From positions 1 through 64,000 of the forward strand of contig JAKOZT010000044.1 in the NCBI GenBank assembly GCA_029779845.1: DNA of 64,000 nt. The letters are read 5' to 3'. The notes beneath the pieces are model-generated. The model did no database searches, was not told the DNA's origin, and was given only the letters and a program-made list of their open reading frames with translations. Shown here piece by piece: positions 48,678 to 57,424 of the stretch. A program made the translations under genes and the position numbers. The DNA comes from Pseudomonadota bacterium (GTDB lineage: Bacteria > Pseudomonadota > Gammaproteobacteria > Burkholderiales > Burkholderiaceae_C). The first letter of the stretch is position 1, and each line of letters begins with the position of its first letter.

Positions 48678-49562
48678 TCACGCCGGCAACGCTTCGCAGG
48701 GAGCGCCGTCCCAGAAGCCGCTGAGCAGGTTGTCGGGGCGCGTGCGCGACACCACACGGCCGCACGAAGGCCATGCATCGCGCCGGGCACTCAGTCCGGC
48801 GTAGAGGCTGAATCCGGCGCCGGTGCGGATGCTGCCGCCGCTGACGACGCATTCGCCGGCGCGGATGGCGCCCTCGCCCGTGATGTCCGATCCCGCAACG
48901 ATGCCCCAGCCGGCGTCGATGTGCATGCCGCTGCGAATCGAGCCGCCGGCCTGGATCCCGTGCCCGGCGCGCAGGCCCTCCGTGCACGCCAGATCGCCGC
49001 CGACCTGCAGGCTCCTGGCGCAATGAACCATGCCCTCGACCTCGAGATCCTCGGCCACCACGATCGACCCCTCGCCACGCAACGCCGCCCCGCAGGCCAG
49101 GGCCCCGCGGACGCGCAGATCGCCGCCGCACGTCAAGGCGCCGTGCACCTCGACGCTCCAGGACGAGACCAGATGGCCCCCGGTTCGCAGCGAGCCGAGT
49201 GTGCGCAGGCCCGCGCCGGCGTGCAGGTCGTCGCCGACCGAGACGGCATTGCCGGCGCGAATGCTGCCGCCGGCCCGCAGCGAGCCGCCCGTGCGAAGCA
49301 CCGAGTCGACGTCCACCTCGCCGCGCACCTGGACCGAGCCCGCATGGACGAAGGCGTCCGCAGAGATGGCATCGACCACGAGAACGGAGTCGATGGGGCC
49401 GAACCGGTCCAGCAGCCAGCAGGCGTCGTCGACGCGTCCGTCCGCAACGAGCGCGTCGATCACGCTCTGGTACTCGGACGGGCTGTCGAAACGCCGTGCG
49501 AACCAGCGGTAGCCGCTGACACAGGAGCGCTTGGCCCGCAGTGCGGTTGAACTGATCTTCAT
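48678..49562 (-). CDS. Hexad-repeat beta-solenoid protein of unknown function
   Basis: 27 uninterrupted six-residue repeats, [L/I/V]xxxxx, from LRTGGS to IRTGAG. Confidence 0.85.
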   Translation of the reverse strand: MKISSTALRAKRSCVSGYRWFARRFDSPSEYQSVIDALVADGRVDDACWLLDRFGPIDSVLVVDAISADAFVHAGSVQVRGEVDVDSVLRTGGSLRAGGSIRAGNAVSVGDDLHAGAGLRTLGSLRTGGHLVSSWSVEVHGALTCGGDLRVRGALACGAALRGEGSIVVAEDLEVEGMVHCARSLQVGGDLACTEGLRAGHGIQAGGSIRSGMHIDAGWGIVAGSDITGEGAIRAGECVVSGGSIRTGAGFSLYAGLSARRDAWPSCGRVVSRTRPDNLLSGFWDGAPCEALPA

Positions 49563-49804
49563 CGGGCACCGCCCCGCGGCTCGGCGGCCGCCGGCGCACC
49601 CGCCCGCAGCCACCAGTCCATGCAGGCCTGGAGGTTGAGCATGTGCTCACGCTCGATGCATCCGTAGAGGAACCAGGCGAGCTGCCAGCATCTCTGCGGA
49701 TGCCAGGCTGTCGGGCCGAGCGTGCGCTCGACAAAGAAGATTTCCACGAGGCGATCCTTCAGTGGCAGGGTGCGCGTTTGCCGAAGGCGGATGCACACCG
49801 ACAC
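49559..49804 (-). CDS. 81-aa hypothetical protein
   Basis: (GTG)SVCIRLRQTRTLPLKDRLVEIFFVERTLGPTAWHPQRCWQLAWFLYGCIEREHMLNLQACMDWWLRAG...; ATGA overlap with the solenoid gene. Confidence 0.6.
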   Translation of the reverse strand: MSVCIRLRQTRTLPLKDRLVEIFFVERTLGPTAWHPQRCWQLAWFLYGCIEREHMLNLQACMDWWLRAGAPAAAEPRGGAR

Positions 49805-49815
49805 GCGGGTTGGGA

Positions 49816-49864
49816 GCCCGGCGATCTGAAGTTTGCGAGAGTGACGTGGAGGTGATCGCCGGGC
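49816..49864. repeat. Perfect 11-bp inverted repeat GCCCGGCGATC-N27-GATCGCCGGGC
   Basis: Directly upstream of the 49804-start operon. Confidence 0.8.
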
Positions 49865-50013
49865 CTAGGAATGTGCGGCCGGCTGAGGAAGGGTGAATGC
49901 CATGGCGGCAGTCTAGGGCTGGCGTCCGGCTTGGGCAATTCAGCCGGGGGCAAGTCGCACTGGGGCGTAGGCGTATTGCGTCGCCAAGGTCCGCCTCGCT
50001 TCCCGACGCTGTC

Positions 50014-51525
50014 TCAGCGCCCGAGCGAGATGCGCGTCGCCGCGAAGCCGTGCTGCGCGCCCGGATTCACCATCGGCAGCGTGTCCTTGAAGGCCGCGCT
50101 GGGCATGGTCTGCGCCAGCGTGCTGGCGGCGTCGGCGGCCCACATCAGCACCGCGCGCGCGCTCATCGGCCGCGCGATCAGGTAGCCCTGCAGCTGATGG
50201 CAGCCCAGGCGCACCGCGGCGTCGCGTTGCGCCTCGGTCTCCACGCCCTCGGCCACCACGCGCAGGCCCAGCTCGCGCGCGGCCCGCACGGCGCTCTCGA
50301 CCATCGCGCGCGCGTCGTGGCTGCGCGCCAGCGCGGCCACGGTGGCGCGGTCGATCTGCAGCTCGCGCACCGGCTGGTGCGCGAGCGCCGCCAGCCCGGC
50401 CGCGCCGGCCGCGAAGTCGTCGATCGCCACCTCCACGCCCAGCGCCGCCAGCCGCGCGAAGGCCTTGCGCGTGGCTTCGGTGTTCTCCATCGCCACCGCC
50501 TGCGTCAGCTCGCACAGCAGGCCGTCGGCCGGCACGCCGTGCGCCTTCATGCCGCGCTCCAGGCGCGCCGCGAAATCGTCCTGGCGGAACTGCATGCCCG
50601 ACACGTTCACCGCCACGCGCAGCTTCACGTCGGCCTGGCGCCACGCGGCGGCCTGGCGCAGCGCGGCGTCGAGCGCCCAGCCGCCGATGGTCTCGATCAG
50701 GCCATGGCGCTCGGCCACGGGGATGAAGCGCGCCGGGCTGACCAGCCCGAGCGTCGGGTGGCGCCAGCGCAGCAGCGCCTCGACGGCGCTGACCTTGAGC
50801 GTCGCCGCGTCGATGCGCGGCTGGAAGAACAGCTCGAGCTGGCGCTTGACCACCGCGTGCTGCAGCTCGCGCGCGATCAGCACTTCCTCGTTGTGCGTGG
50901 CGTCGATGCGCGCGTCGAACACCGCGTGGGCGTGGCCGCCGCTGCGGCGCACCGCCTGCATCGCCGCCGCGGCGCGGCCGATCAGGCGCGCGCCGCCGCC
51001 GTGCTCGGGCGCGACGGCCAGGCCGACCGAGAGCGGCACGGCGAGCGCGCGGCCGTCGACGTCCAGCGGCGCGTCGAAGGTCTGCACGAGGCGCTGCGCG
51101 AGCTTCTCGCCGGCCTCGCGCGGCGCGTCGAGCCAGACGCCGAAGGCATCGGCATCGATGCGCGCCAGCAGCGTCGTGGCGCCGACCGCGCCGCGCAGCG
51201 CGGCCGCCGCGGCCGCCAGCGCGCGCTCGGCGCAGGCCGCGCCGGCGTCGTCGCGCAGCAGGCGCAGGTCGTCGACGCCGATCGCCAGCAGGCAGGCGTC
51301 GCGCCCGGCCTTCTCGACGGCGGCGCAGCGCTCCTGCACCAGCCGCTCGAAGCTGGCCAGCGCCGGCAGGCCGGTGAGGGTGTCGAGCACGGCGGTGTTC
51401 GCGGGGCTCTGCGCGGCGGCCGGCTTGGCCGGGGCGCGCCGGCGCCGCCATGCGACGGCGCCGAGGGCGGCGGCGGCCAGCGCGATGGCGGCGGCGCCGG
51501 CGATCGGGAGAAGATCGAAGTTCAT
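50014..51525 (-). CDS. GGDEF-EAL domain protein, degenerate GGDEF and altered EAL
   Basis: LDTLTGLPALASFERL; ARIDADAFGVWL in the GGDEF position; VEALLRWRHPTLGLVSPARFIPVAERHGLI; CELTQ; IDDFAAGAAGL; ELQIDR; VAEGVET. Confidence 0.92.
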   Translation of the reverse strand: MNFDLLPIAGAAAIALAAAALGAVAWRRRRAPAKPAAAQSPANTAVLDTLTGLPALASFERLVQERCAAVEKAGRDACLLAIGVDDLRLLRDDAGAACAERALAAAAAALRGAVGATTLLARIDADAFGVWLDAPREAGEKLAQRLVQTFDAPLDVDGRALAVPLSVGLAVAPEHGGGARLIGRAAAAMQAVRRSGGHAHAVFDARIDATHNEEVLIARELQHAVVKRQLELFFQPRIDAATLKVSAVEALLRWRHPTLGLVSPARFIPVAERHGLIETIGGWALDAALRQAAAWRQADVKLRVAVNVSGMQFRQDDFAARLERGMKAHGVPADGLLCELTQAVAMENTEATRKAFARLAALGVEVAIDDFAAGAAGLAALAHQPVRELQIDRATVAALARSHDARAMVESAVRAARELGLRVVAEGVETEAQRDAAVRLGCHQLQGYLIARPMSARAVLMWAADAASTLAQTMPSAAFKDTLPMVNPGAQHGFAATRISLGR

Positions 51526-51641
51526 GGGTGGGTCTCGGGCACGTGTCTCCAGAGCAGCATCGGCCGCGCTGTGCCGCCATGTAGCCCTGTTTGCGTGACG
51601 GAAGTCGTCGTGCCCGGCGCGGCCGCTATAGTTCGGACGCC

Positions 51642-52178
51642 ATGAACGCTCCGCTGCACGCCGCCGCCATCGTCTACGACGCCGGGGACGAGGTCGATGC
51701 GCTGCTCGCCGAGGTGGTGCAGGCGCAGCGGCAAGCCGGCCGGCGCGTGCGCGGCCTGCTGATGGCGCGCAGCGAGCCCGGCCCCGGCTGCGCCGCCGAG
51801 ATGGTGATGGTCGACATCGCGAGCGGCGAGCGCTACCTCGTCTCGCAGCCGCTGGGGCGCGACTCCAGCGCCTGCCGCGCCGACCCGCAGGGCTTCGCGC
51901 GCGCCGGTGGCGTGCTGCGCGCGGCGGCCGGCGACGCGCCCGAACTCGTGGTGGTCAACCGCTTCGGCAAGCTCGAAGCCGAAGGCGGCGGCCTGCGCGC
52001 CGAGCTGCTCGAAATCCTCTCGCGCGACATCCCGCTGCTGACCTCGGTGTCGCGCGGCCTGGTCGACGAATGGCAGCACTTCACCGGCGGCGCGTCGCAA
52101 CTGCTCGCGCCGACGCGCGCGGCGGTCGACGGCTGGCTCGCATCGACGGCATCCGCATGCAACTCGACACCTGGCTGA
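51642..52178 (+). CDS. DUF2478-family protein
   Basis: AAIVYDAGDEVDALLAEVVQAQRQAGRRVRGLLMAR...ELVVVNRFGKLEAEGGGLR. Confidence 0.8.
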   Translation: MNAPLHAAAIVYDAGDEVDALLAEVVQAQRQAGRRVRGLLMARSEPGPGCAAEMVMVDIASGERYLVSQPLGRDSSACRADPQGFARAGGVLRAAAGDAPELVVVNRFGKLEAEGGGLRAELLEILSRDIPLLTSVSRGLVDEWQHFTGGASQLLAPTRAAVDGWLASTASACNSTPG

Positions 52179-52771
52179 TCTACTTCGCGGCGGCGCTCGG
52201 CCTGTCGCTCTCGCCCGGGCCGAACGGCCTGCTGGCGCTGACGCACGGCGCGTTGCACGGCCGGCGCAAGACGCTGTGGACCATCTTCGGCGGCTCGTTC
52301 GGCTTCATCGCCGTCGTCGCGCTGTCGATGTTCGGCATCGGCGCGCTGCTGCAGGCCTCGCTGCTGTGGCTGACGGTGCTGAAGTGGGTCGGCGGCGCCT
52401 ACCTCGTCTGGCTGGGCATCCAGGTGTGGCGTGCCCCACCGGTGGGCGTCGAATGGCAGCCGGGCGAAGGCGGCGAGCGCGGCGGCTGGTCGATGTTCCG
52501 CCAGGGCGCGCTGTCGGCGATGACCAACCCCAAGGGCATCCTCTTCTTCGCCGCCTTCCTGCCGCAGTTCATCGACCCGGCGCGCAGCCTGGTGCTGCAG
52601 TTCGCGATCATGGCCGGCACCTTCGCGGGCATCGAGGTGGTCACCGAGTTCGTCATCGCCAGCACGGCGCACCGCATCCGACCCTGGCTGAAGCGCAGCG
52701 GCAAGCGCTTCAACCGCGCCTGCGGCGGCATCTTCGTGGCGATCGGCGCGGCGCTGCCGCTGCGCGCCTGA
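52157..52771 (+). CDS. LysE-family translocator
   Basis: LGLSLSPGPNGLLALTHGALHGRRKTLW...KWVGGAYLVWLGIQVWR...MTNPKGILFFAAFLPQFID. Confidence 0.93.
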   Translation: MQLDTWLIYFAAALGLSLSPGPNGLLALTHGALHGRRKTLWTIFGGSFGFIAVVALSMFGIGALLQASLLWLTVLKWVGGAYLVWLGIQVWRAPPVGVEWQPGEGGERGGWSMFRQGALSAMTNPKGILFFAAFLPQFIDPARSLVLQFAIMAGTFAGIEVVTEFVIASTAHRIRPWLKRSGKRFNRACGGIFVAIGAALPLRA

Positions 52772-52783
52772 GCTTCTTCTCGT

Positions 52784-53251
52784 TCAGCGCCGCCCCAGCG
52801 GCAGCGCGGTCTTGTAGCGCACCTGCTTGAGCGCGAAGCTGGAGCGGATCTTCTCCACCTCCTTCATCGGCGTGAGCTGCTCGATGATGAAGCGCTCCAG
52901 CGCCGCCATGTCGGGCACGGCCACGCGCATCAGGTAGTCGGCGTCGCCGGTCATCAGGTAGCACTCCATCACCTCGTCGCGCGCGGCCACCTTGGCCTCG
53001 AAGGCCTCGAGCGCGGCGCGCGTCTGCTGCTTCAGGCTGATCGAGATGAACACGTTCAGGTGCAGCCCGAGCTGCTTGGCATCGAGCAACGCGACCACCT
53101 GGCGGATCACGCCGGCGCGTTCGAGCGCCTTGACGCGCGCGAGGCAGGGCGACGGCGACAGCCCGACGCGCCGCGCCAGCTCGACGTTGGCGATGCTGGC
53201 GTCGGATTGCAGCTCGCGCAGGATGCGCAGGTCGGTGGCGTCGAGGTTCAT
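52784..53251 (-). CDS. Lrp/AsnC-family regulator
   Basis: [47 protein letters not shown]. Confidence 0.94.
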   Translation of the reverse strand: MNLDATDLRILRELQSDASIANVELARRVGLSPSPCLARVKALERAGVIRQVVALLDAKQLGLHLNVFISISLKQQTRAALEAFEAKVAARDEVMECYLMTGDADYLMRVAVPDMAALERFIIEQLTPMKEVEKIRSSFALKQVRYKTALPLGRR

Positions 53252-53274
53252 CGTGCCGTGAAATCGTTGAGATG

Positions 53275-53289
53275 CAGCATTTTGTGCTG
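53275..53289. promoter_or_regulatory. Inverted repeat CAGCA-TTTTG-TGCTG, candidate Lrp-type site
   Basis: In the divergent Lrp/AceE-like intergenic region. Confidence 0.5.
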
Positions 53290-53372
53290 TGCTGTGTCCG
53301 GTGCACCAGCCATTTCGATCACCCCTGCCGCCGCTCCCCGCCTACAGTGCGCAGCAGGAGACGAACCAAGGC

Positions 53373-56051
53373 ATGAGCGACAAGAACGACCCCGCCGAGA
53401 CGGCCCTCGAGAACGCCGAGTGGCGCGACGCGCTCGCTTCGCTGCTGCACGCCGCCGGGCCGCAGCGCGTGCGCGAGATCATGGACATGCTCGCCGCCGC
53501 GGCGCGTGCGCCCGAGGTCGGCTGGCAGCCGGCGCTGGGCACGCCCTACGTCAACACGATTCCGGCCGCGCGCCAGCCGGCTTTTCCCGGCGACCTCGCG
53601 ATCGAGGAGCGCCTTGCCTCGCTGATGCGCTGGAACGCGCTGGCGATGGTGGTGCGCGCCAACCAGGCCTATGGCGAGCTCGGCGGGCACATCGCCAGCT
53701 ACGCCAGCGCGGCCGATCTGTTCGAGGTCGGTTTCAACCACTTCTTTCGCGGCGGCGCCGATGCGGGCGGAGGTGACCTCGTCTTCTACCAGCCGCACAG
53801 CGCGCCGGGTGTCTACGCGCGCGCCTTTCTCGAAGGGCGCCTGAGCGAAGACGACCTCGCCCACTACCGCCAGGAGATCGGCGCACGCGCACGCGGCGTC
53901 AAGGGGCTTTCGAGCTACCCGCATCCCTGGCTGATGCCCGAGTTCTGGCAGTTCCCGACCGGCTCGATGGGCCTGGGCCCGATCAGCTCGATCTACCAGG
54001 CGCGCTTCATGCGCTACCTGCAGCACCGCGCGCTGCTCGACACCTCGGCGCGCAAGGTGTGGGGCGTGTTCGGCGACGGCGAGATGGACGAGCCCGAGAG
54101 CATGAGCGCGCTGACGCTGGCCGCGCGCGAGAAGCTCGACAACCTGATCTGGGTGGTCAACTGCAACCTGCAGCGCCTGGACGGCCCGGTGCGCGGCAAC
54201 GGCCGCATCATCGACGAGCTGGAGGCCCTCTTCGCCGGCGCCGGCTGGCGCGTCATCAAGCTGGTGTGGGGCTCGGACTGGGACGGCCTGTTCGCGCGCG
54301 ACAGCGAGGGCGCCTTGCCGCGCGCCTTCGCCAACACCGTCGACGGCCAGTTCCAGACCTTCGCCGCCAAGGACGGCCGCTACAACCGCGAGCATTTCTT
54401 CGGCCAGGATCCGGCGCTCGCCGCGCTGGCGCAAGGCCTGACCGACGAGCAGATCGACCGCCTGAAGCGCGGAGGCCACGACCTCGTGAAGATCCACGCC
54501 GCCTACCACGCGGCGCTGTCCACGCGCGGCCAACCGACGGTGATCCTCGCGCAGACCAAGAAGGGCTACGGCATGGGCCAGGCGGGCCAGGGCCGCATGA
54601 CCACGCACCAGCAGAAGAAGCTCGAACGCGAAGACCTGATCGCCTTCCGCAACCGCTTCGACCTGCCGCTGTCCGACGAGCAGGCCGCGTCGCTGGCCTT
54701 CTACAAGCCGGCCGGCGACAGCCCCGAGATGCGCTACCTGCACGCGCGCCGCGCGGCGCTGGGCGGGGCGATTCCGGCGCGGCGCAGCGAGGCGCCGCCG
54801 CTGGCGGTGCCGCCGCTGACGCGCTACGCCGAGTTCGCGCTGAACGCGGAAGGCAAGGAGATGAGCACCACGATGGCCTTCGTGCGCATGCTCACCGCGC
54901 TGCTGAAGGACGCGCAACTCGGCGCGCGCATCGTGCCCATCGTCGCCGACGAGGCGCGCACCTTCGGCATGGCCAATCTCTTCAAGCAGGTCGGCATCTA
55001 TTCGCACAACGGCCAGACCTACGAACCCGAGGACATCGGCTCGCTGATGAGCTACCGCGAGGCCGAGAACGGCCAGATCCTCGAAGAAGGCATCAGCGAG
55101 GCCGGCGCGATCAGCAGCTGGACGGCGGCCGCCACCAGCTACTCGGTGCACGGCCTGGCGATGCTGCCCTTCTACATCTACTACTCGATGTTCGGCTTCC
55201 AGCGCATCGGCGATCTGATCTGGGCAGCCGCCGACCAGCGTTCGCGCGGCTTCCTGCTCGGCGCCACCGCCGGCCGCACCACGCTGGGCGGCGAGGGCTT
55301 GCAGCACCAGGATGGATCGAGCCTGCTGCAGGCCGCCGCGGTGCCCAACTGCCGCGCCTGGGACCCGTGCAACGCCTTCGAGCTGGCGGTGATCCTCGAC
55401 CACGGCATGCGCGAGATGATGGAAGCGCAGCGCGACGTCTTCCACTACCTGACGCTGGGCAACGAGAGTTATGCGCAGCCCTCGCTGCCGGCGGGCGTGC
55501 AGGGCGATCTGATCAAGGGCCTGTACCGCTACGCCGTGCATTCGCCCGCGCAGGCGAAGGGCAGGGTGCGGCTGCTCGGCTCGGGCGCGATCCTGCGCGA
55601 AGTGATCGCGGCGGCGGAACTGCTGGCGAACGACTGGGGCATCGAAGCCGAGGTGTGGAGCGCCACCAGCTTCAGCGAACTGGCACGCGAGGCGCGCGAG
55701 GTCGAGCGCTTCAACCGCCTGCACCCGGGCGACGCGCAGCGCACCAGCCATGTGCAGACCTGTCTGGCCGGCGGCGCGCCGGTGATCGCGGCGAGCGACT
55801 ACGTGCGCGCCTGGCCGCAGCTGATCGCTTGCTACGTCGAGGCACCCTTCACCGCGCTGGGCACCGACGGCTTCGGCCGCAGCGACACGCGCGCGGCGCT
55901 GCGGCGCTTCTTCGAGGTGGACCGCGCGCACGTCGTGCTGGCCGCGCTGACGGCGCTGCGGATGCAGGGCAAGGTGGAGGCCGGCGTGTGTGCCGAGGCG
56001 ATCGCGCGCTATGGGCTCGACCCCGACGCGGCGGCGTCGTGGAGTGCCTGA
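53373..56051 (+). CDS. AceE-like 2-oxoacid dehydrogenase E1 (pyruvate or 2-oxobutyrate dehydrogenase)
   Basis: YVNTIPAARQPAFPGDLAIEERLASLMRWNALAMVVRAN...GVFGDGEMDEPES...GLQHQDGSSLLQAAAVPNCRAWDPCNAFELAVI. Confidence 0.93.
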   Translation: MSDKNDPAETALENAEWRDALASLLHAAGPQRVREIMDMLAAAARAPEVGWQPALGTPYVNTIPAARQPAFPGDLAIEERLASLMRWNALAMVVRANQAYGELGGHIASYASAADLFEVGFNHFFRGGADAGGGDLVFYQPHSAPGVYARAFLEGRLSEDDLAHYRQEIGARARGVKGLSSYPHPWLMPEFWQFPTGSMGLGPISSIYQARFMRYLQHRALLDTSARKVWGVFGDGEMDEPESMSALTLAAREKLDNLIWVVNCNLQRLDGPVRGNGRIIDELEALFAGAGWRVIKLVWGSDWDGLFARDSEGALPRAFANTVDGQFQTFAAKDGRYNREHFFGQDPALAALAQGLTDEQIDRLKRGGHDLVKIHAAYHAALSTRGQPTVILAQTKKGYGMGQAGQGRMTTHQQKKLEREDLIAFRNRFDLPLSDEQAASLAFYKPAGDSPEMRYLHARRAALGGAIPARRSEAPPLAVPPLTRYAEFALNAEGKEMSTTMAFVRMLTALLKDAQLGARIVPIVADEARTFGMANLFKQVGIYSHNGQTYEPEDIGSLMSYREAENGQILEEGISEAGAISSWTAAATSYSVHGLAMLPFYIYYSMFGFQRIGDLIWAAADQRSRGFLLGATAGRTTLGGEGLQHQDGSSLLQAAAVPNCRAWDPCNAFELAVILDHGMREMMEAQRDVFHYLTLGNESYAQPSLPAGVQGDLIKGLYRYAVHSPAQAKGRVRLLGSGAILREVIAAAELLANDWGIEAEVWSATSFSELAREAREVERFNRLHPGDAQRTSHVQTCLAGGAPVIAASDYVRAWPQLIACYVEAPFTALGTDGFGRSDTRAALRRFFEVDRAHVVLAALTALRMQGKVEAGVCAEAIARYGLDPDAAASWSA

Positions 56052-56060
56052 TACCCACCC

Positions 56061-56127
56061 GTTCGAGCTGAGCCTGTCGAAGCCCTAGCGTGCCACGCGC
56101 GTCCCTTCGACAAGCTCAGCGCGAACG
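56061..56127. repeat. REP-like hairpin CGTTCGAGCTGAGCCTGTCGAAG ... CTTCGACAAGCTCAGCGCGAACG between convergent genes
   Basis: 23-nt arms complementary at 21 of 23 positions. Confidence 0.8.
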
Positions 56128-56132
56128 GAGGT

Positions 56133-56609
56133 CTACGACGAACGCAGCCAGGCCGCGAGCCGCTCGCCGACCAGCGCATCGGCACGCCCGAAGCCTGCGA
56201 CCAGGCGTGCCGACACCGGTTCGAGCACGACGATCGAAAAGTCGGCCAGCTCGAAGGTCATTGCCGCGTCGGGAAAGCGCGCGAGGTAGAGCGCCTTCGC
56301 CGCCTCGTACTCCTCGCCCTCGCGCGGCAGCACCCGCGCATCGGCCTGCAAGGCCACACGCGGCAGCGCCTGCGGCATCGTCTCGGGCGTGGCCTCGGCC
56401 ATCACCATCAGGCTGACACGCGCATGCTCCTGCATGTCGCGCGTGTGCGTGGCCAGGCCGCTGACGTGGATCAGCAGCGCATGGTCGTCCGCGCGCAGCA
56501 CGAAGGGCACCATCGACAAGGCCGGCTCGCCGCGGTGCAGCGTGGCGAGTGCAGCCACCGGCCGCACGTCGAGCAGGCGGCGCAGCAGCAGCGTGTCTTG
56601 CGCTTCCAC
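56133..56609 (-). CDS. Pyridoxamine 5'-phosphate oxidase family (HugZ-like)
   Basis: VRPVAALATLHRGEPALSMVPFVLRADDHALLIHVSGLATHTRDMQEHARVSLMV; GTG start. Confidence 0.85.
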   Translation of the reverse strand: MEAQDTLLLRRLLDVRPVAALATLHRGEPALSMVPFVLRADDHALLIHVSGLATHTRDMQEHARVSLMVMAEATPETMPQALPRVALQADARVLPREGEEYEAAKALYLARFPDAAMTFELADFSIVVLEPVSARLVAGFGRADALVGERLAAWLRSS

Positions 56610-56614
56610 GGTCT

Positions 56615-57211
56615 TCAGGCCGCGCGCGCCAGCGCCATCACGCCCAGCAGCGCGATGCCCGCGCCCAGTCCGCGCACTGCGATGAGGCCGGCAGGCCGGC
56701 GCGCCAGCAGCCCGAGCGCGATGCCGGACAGGTGCAGCAGCACGGTGGACAGCACGAAGCCCAGGCCGTAGCCGAACGGGCTGGCCGCCTGCGGCAGTTC
56801 GGTGCCGTGCGCGTGGCCGTGGAAGACCGCAAACAGCGCCACCAGCAGCGCGGCCAGCGCGAGCGGCGCGCGCCGCCCGCTGGCGACCATCGCGCCCAGC
56901 GCCACCGCCGAGGCGGCGATGCCGATTTCCACCGCCGGCAGCGGCACACCCGCGATGCCCAGCGCGGCGCCGGCCGCCATCACCAGCGGGAAGGCCAGCG
57001 GCAGCAGCCACAGCGCCGGCGCACCGAGCAGCGCGCCCCACAGGCCGACGGCCAGCATCGCGACGGCATGGTCCCAGCCCAGCAGCGGGTGGGCGAAGCC
57101 GCTCGCGAAGCCGCCGGCAAAGCCGTGCGCGTCGTGCGCCTGGGCCAGCGGCGCGGCGAGCGCGAGGGTGAGCAGCAGGGCGGCGGCGCGCAGCGGATGT
57201 CGGGTTGTCAT
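56615..57211 (-). CDS. HupE/UreJ-family membrane protein
   Basis: GFAHPLLGWDHAVAMLAVGLWGALLG...FAVFHGHAHGTELPQAASPFGYGLGFVLSTVLLHLSGI. Confidence 0.93.
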   Translation of the reverse strand: MTTRHPLRAAALLLTLALAAPLAQAHDAHGFAGGFASGFAHPLLGWDHAVAMLAVGLWGALLGAPALWLLPLAFPLVMAAGAALGIAGVPLPAVEIGIAASAVALGAMVASGRRAPLALAALLVALFAVFHGHAHGTELPQAASPFGYGLGFVLSTVLLHLSGIALGLLARRPAGLIAVRGLGAGIALLGVMALARAA

Positions 57212-57424
57212 GGCGTTCCTCGGCGGATCGGTTGGGGCGCAGTGTAGGCCGCGGCATGCAAGCGGCATGCCCTGCCGACAATCTCAGGAGGACGGTGAAC
57301 AGGCGTCAGCCGCGCTCTCGCTTCGAGGCACCATCCGGCAGCGCGGCGATCACGGACAAACCCTGAGCCGCGCTGTGCCACCGTGCGTTGCGCAGCGCGG
57401 CATGCTTCTTGTGTCGCGAGCGCC

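Noticed and set aside
49805-50013. Small ORFs (49759..49953 and 49871..50185)
   Set aside because: No motif or ribosome-binding context; region better explained by the inverted repeat and promoter of the 49804-start operon.
53319-55931. 870-aa antisense ORF over the AceE-like gene
   Set aside because: Shadow ORF with Arg/Ala/Gln-rich low complexity, no domain signature.
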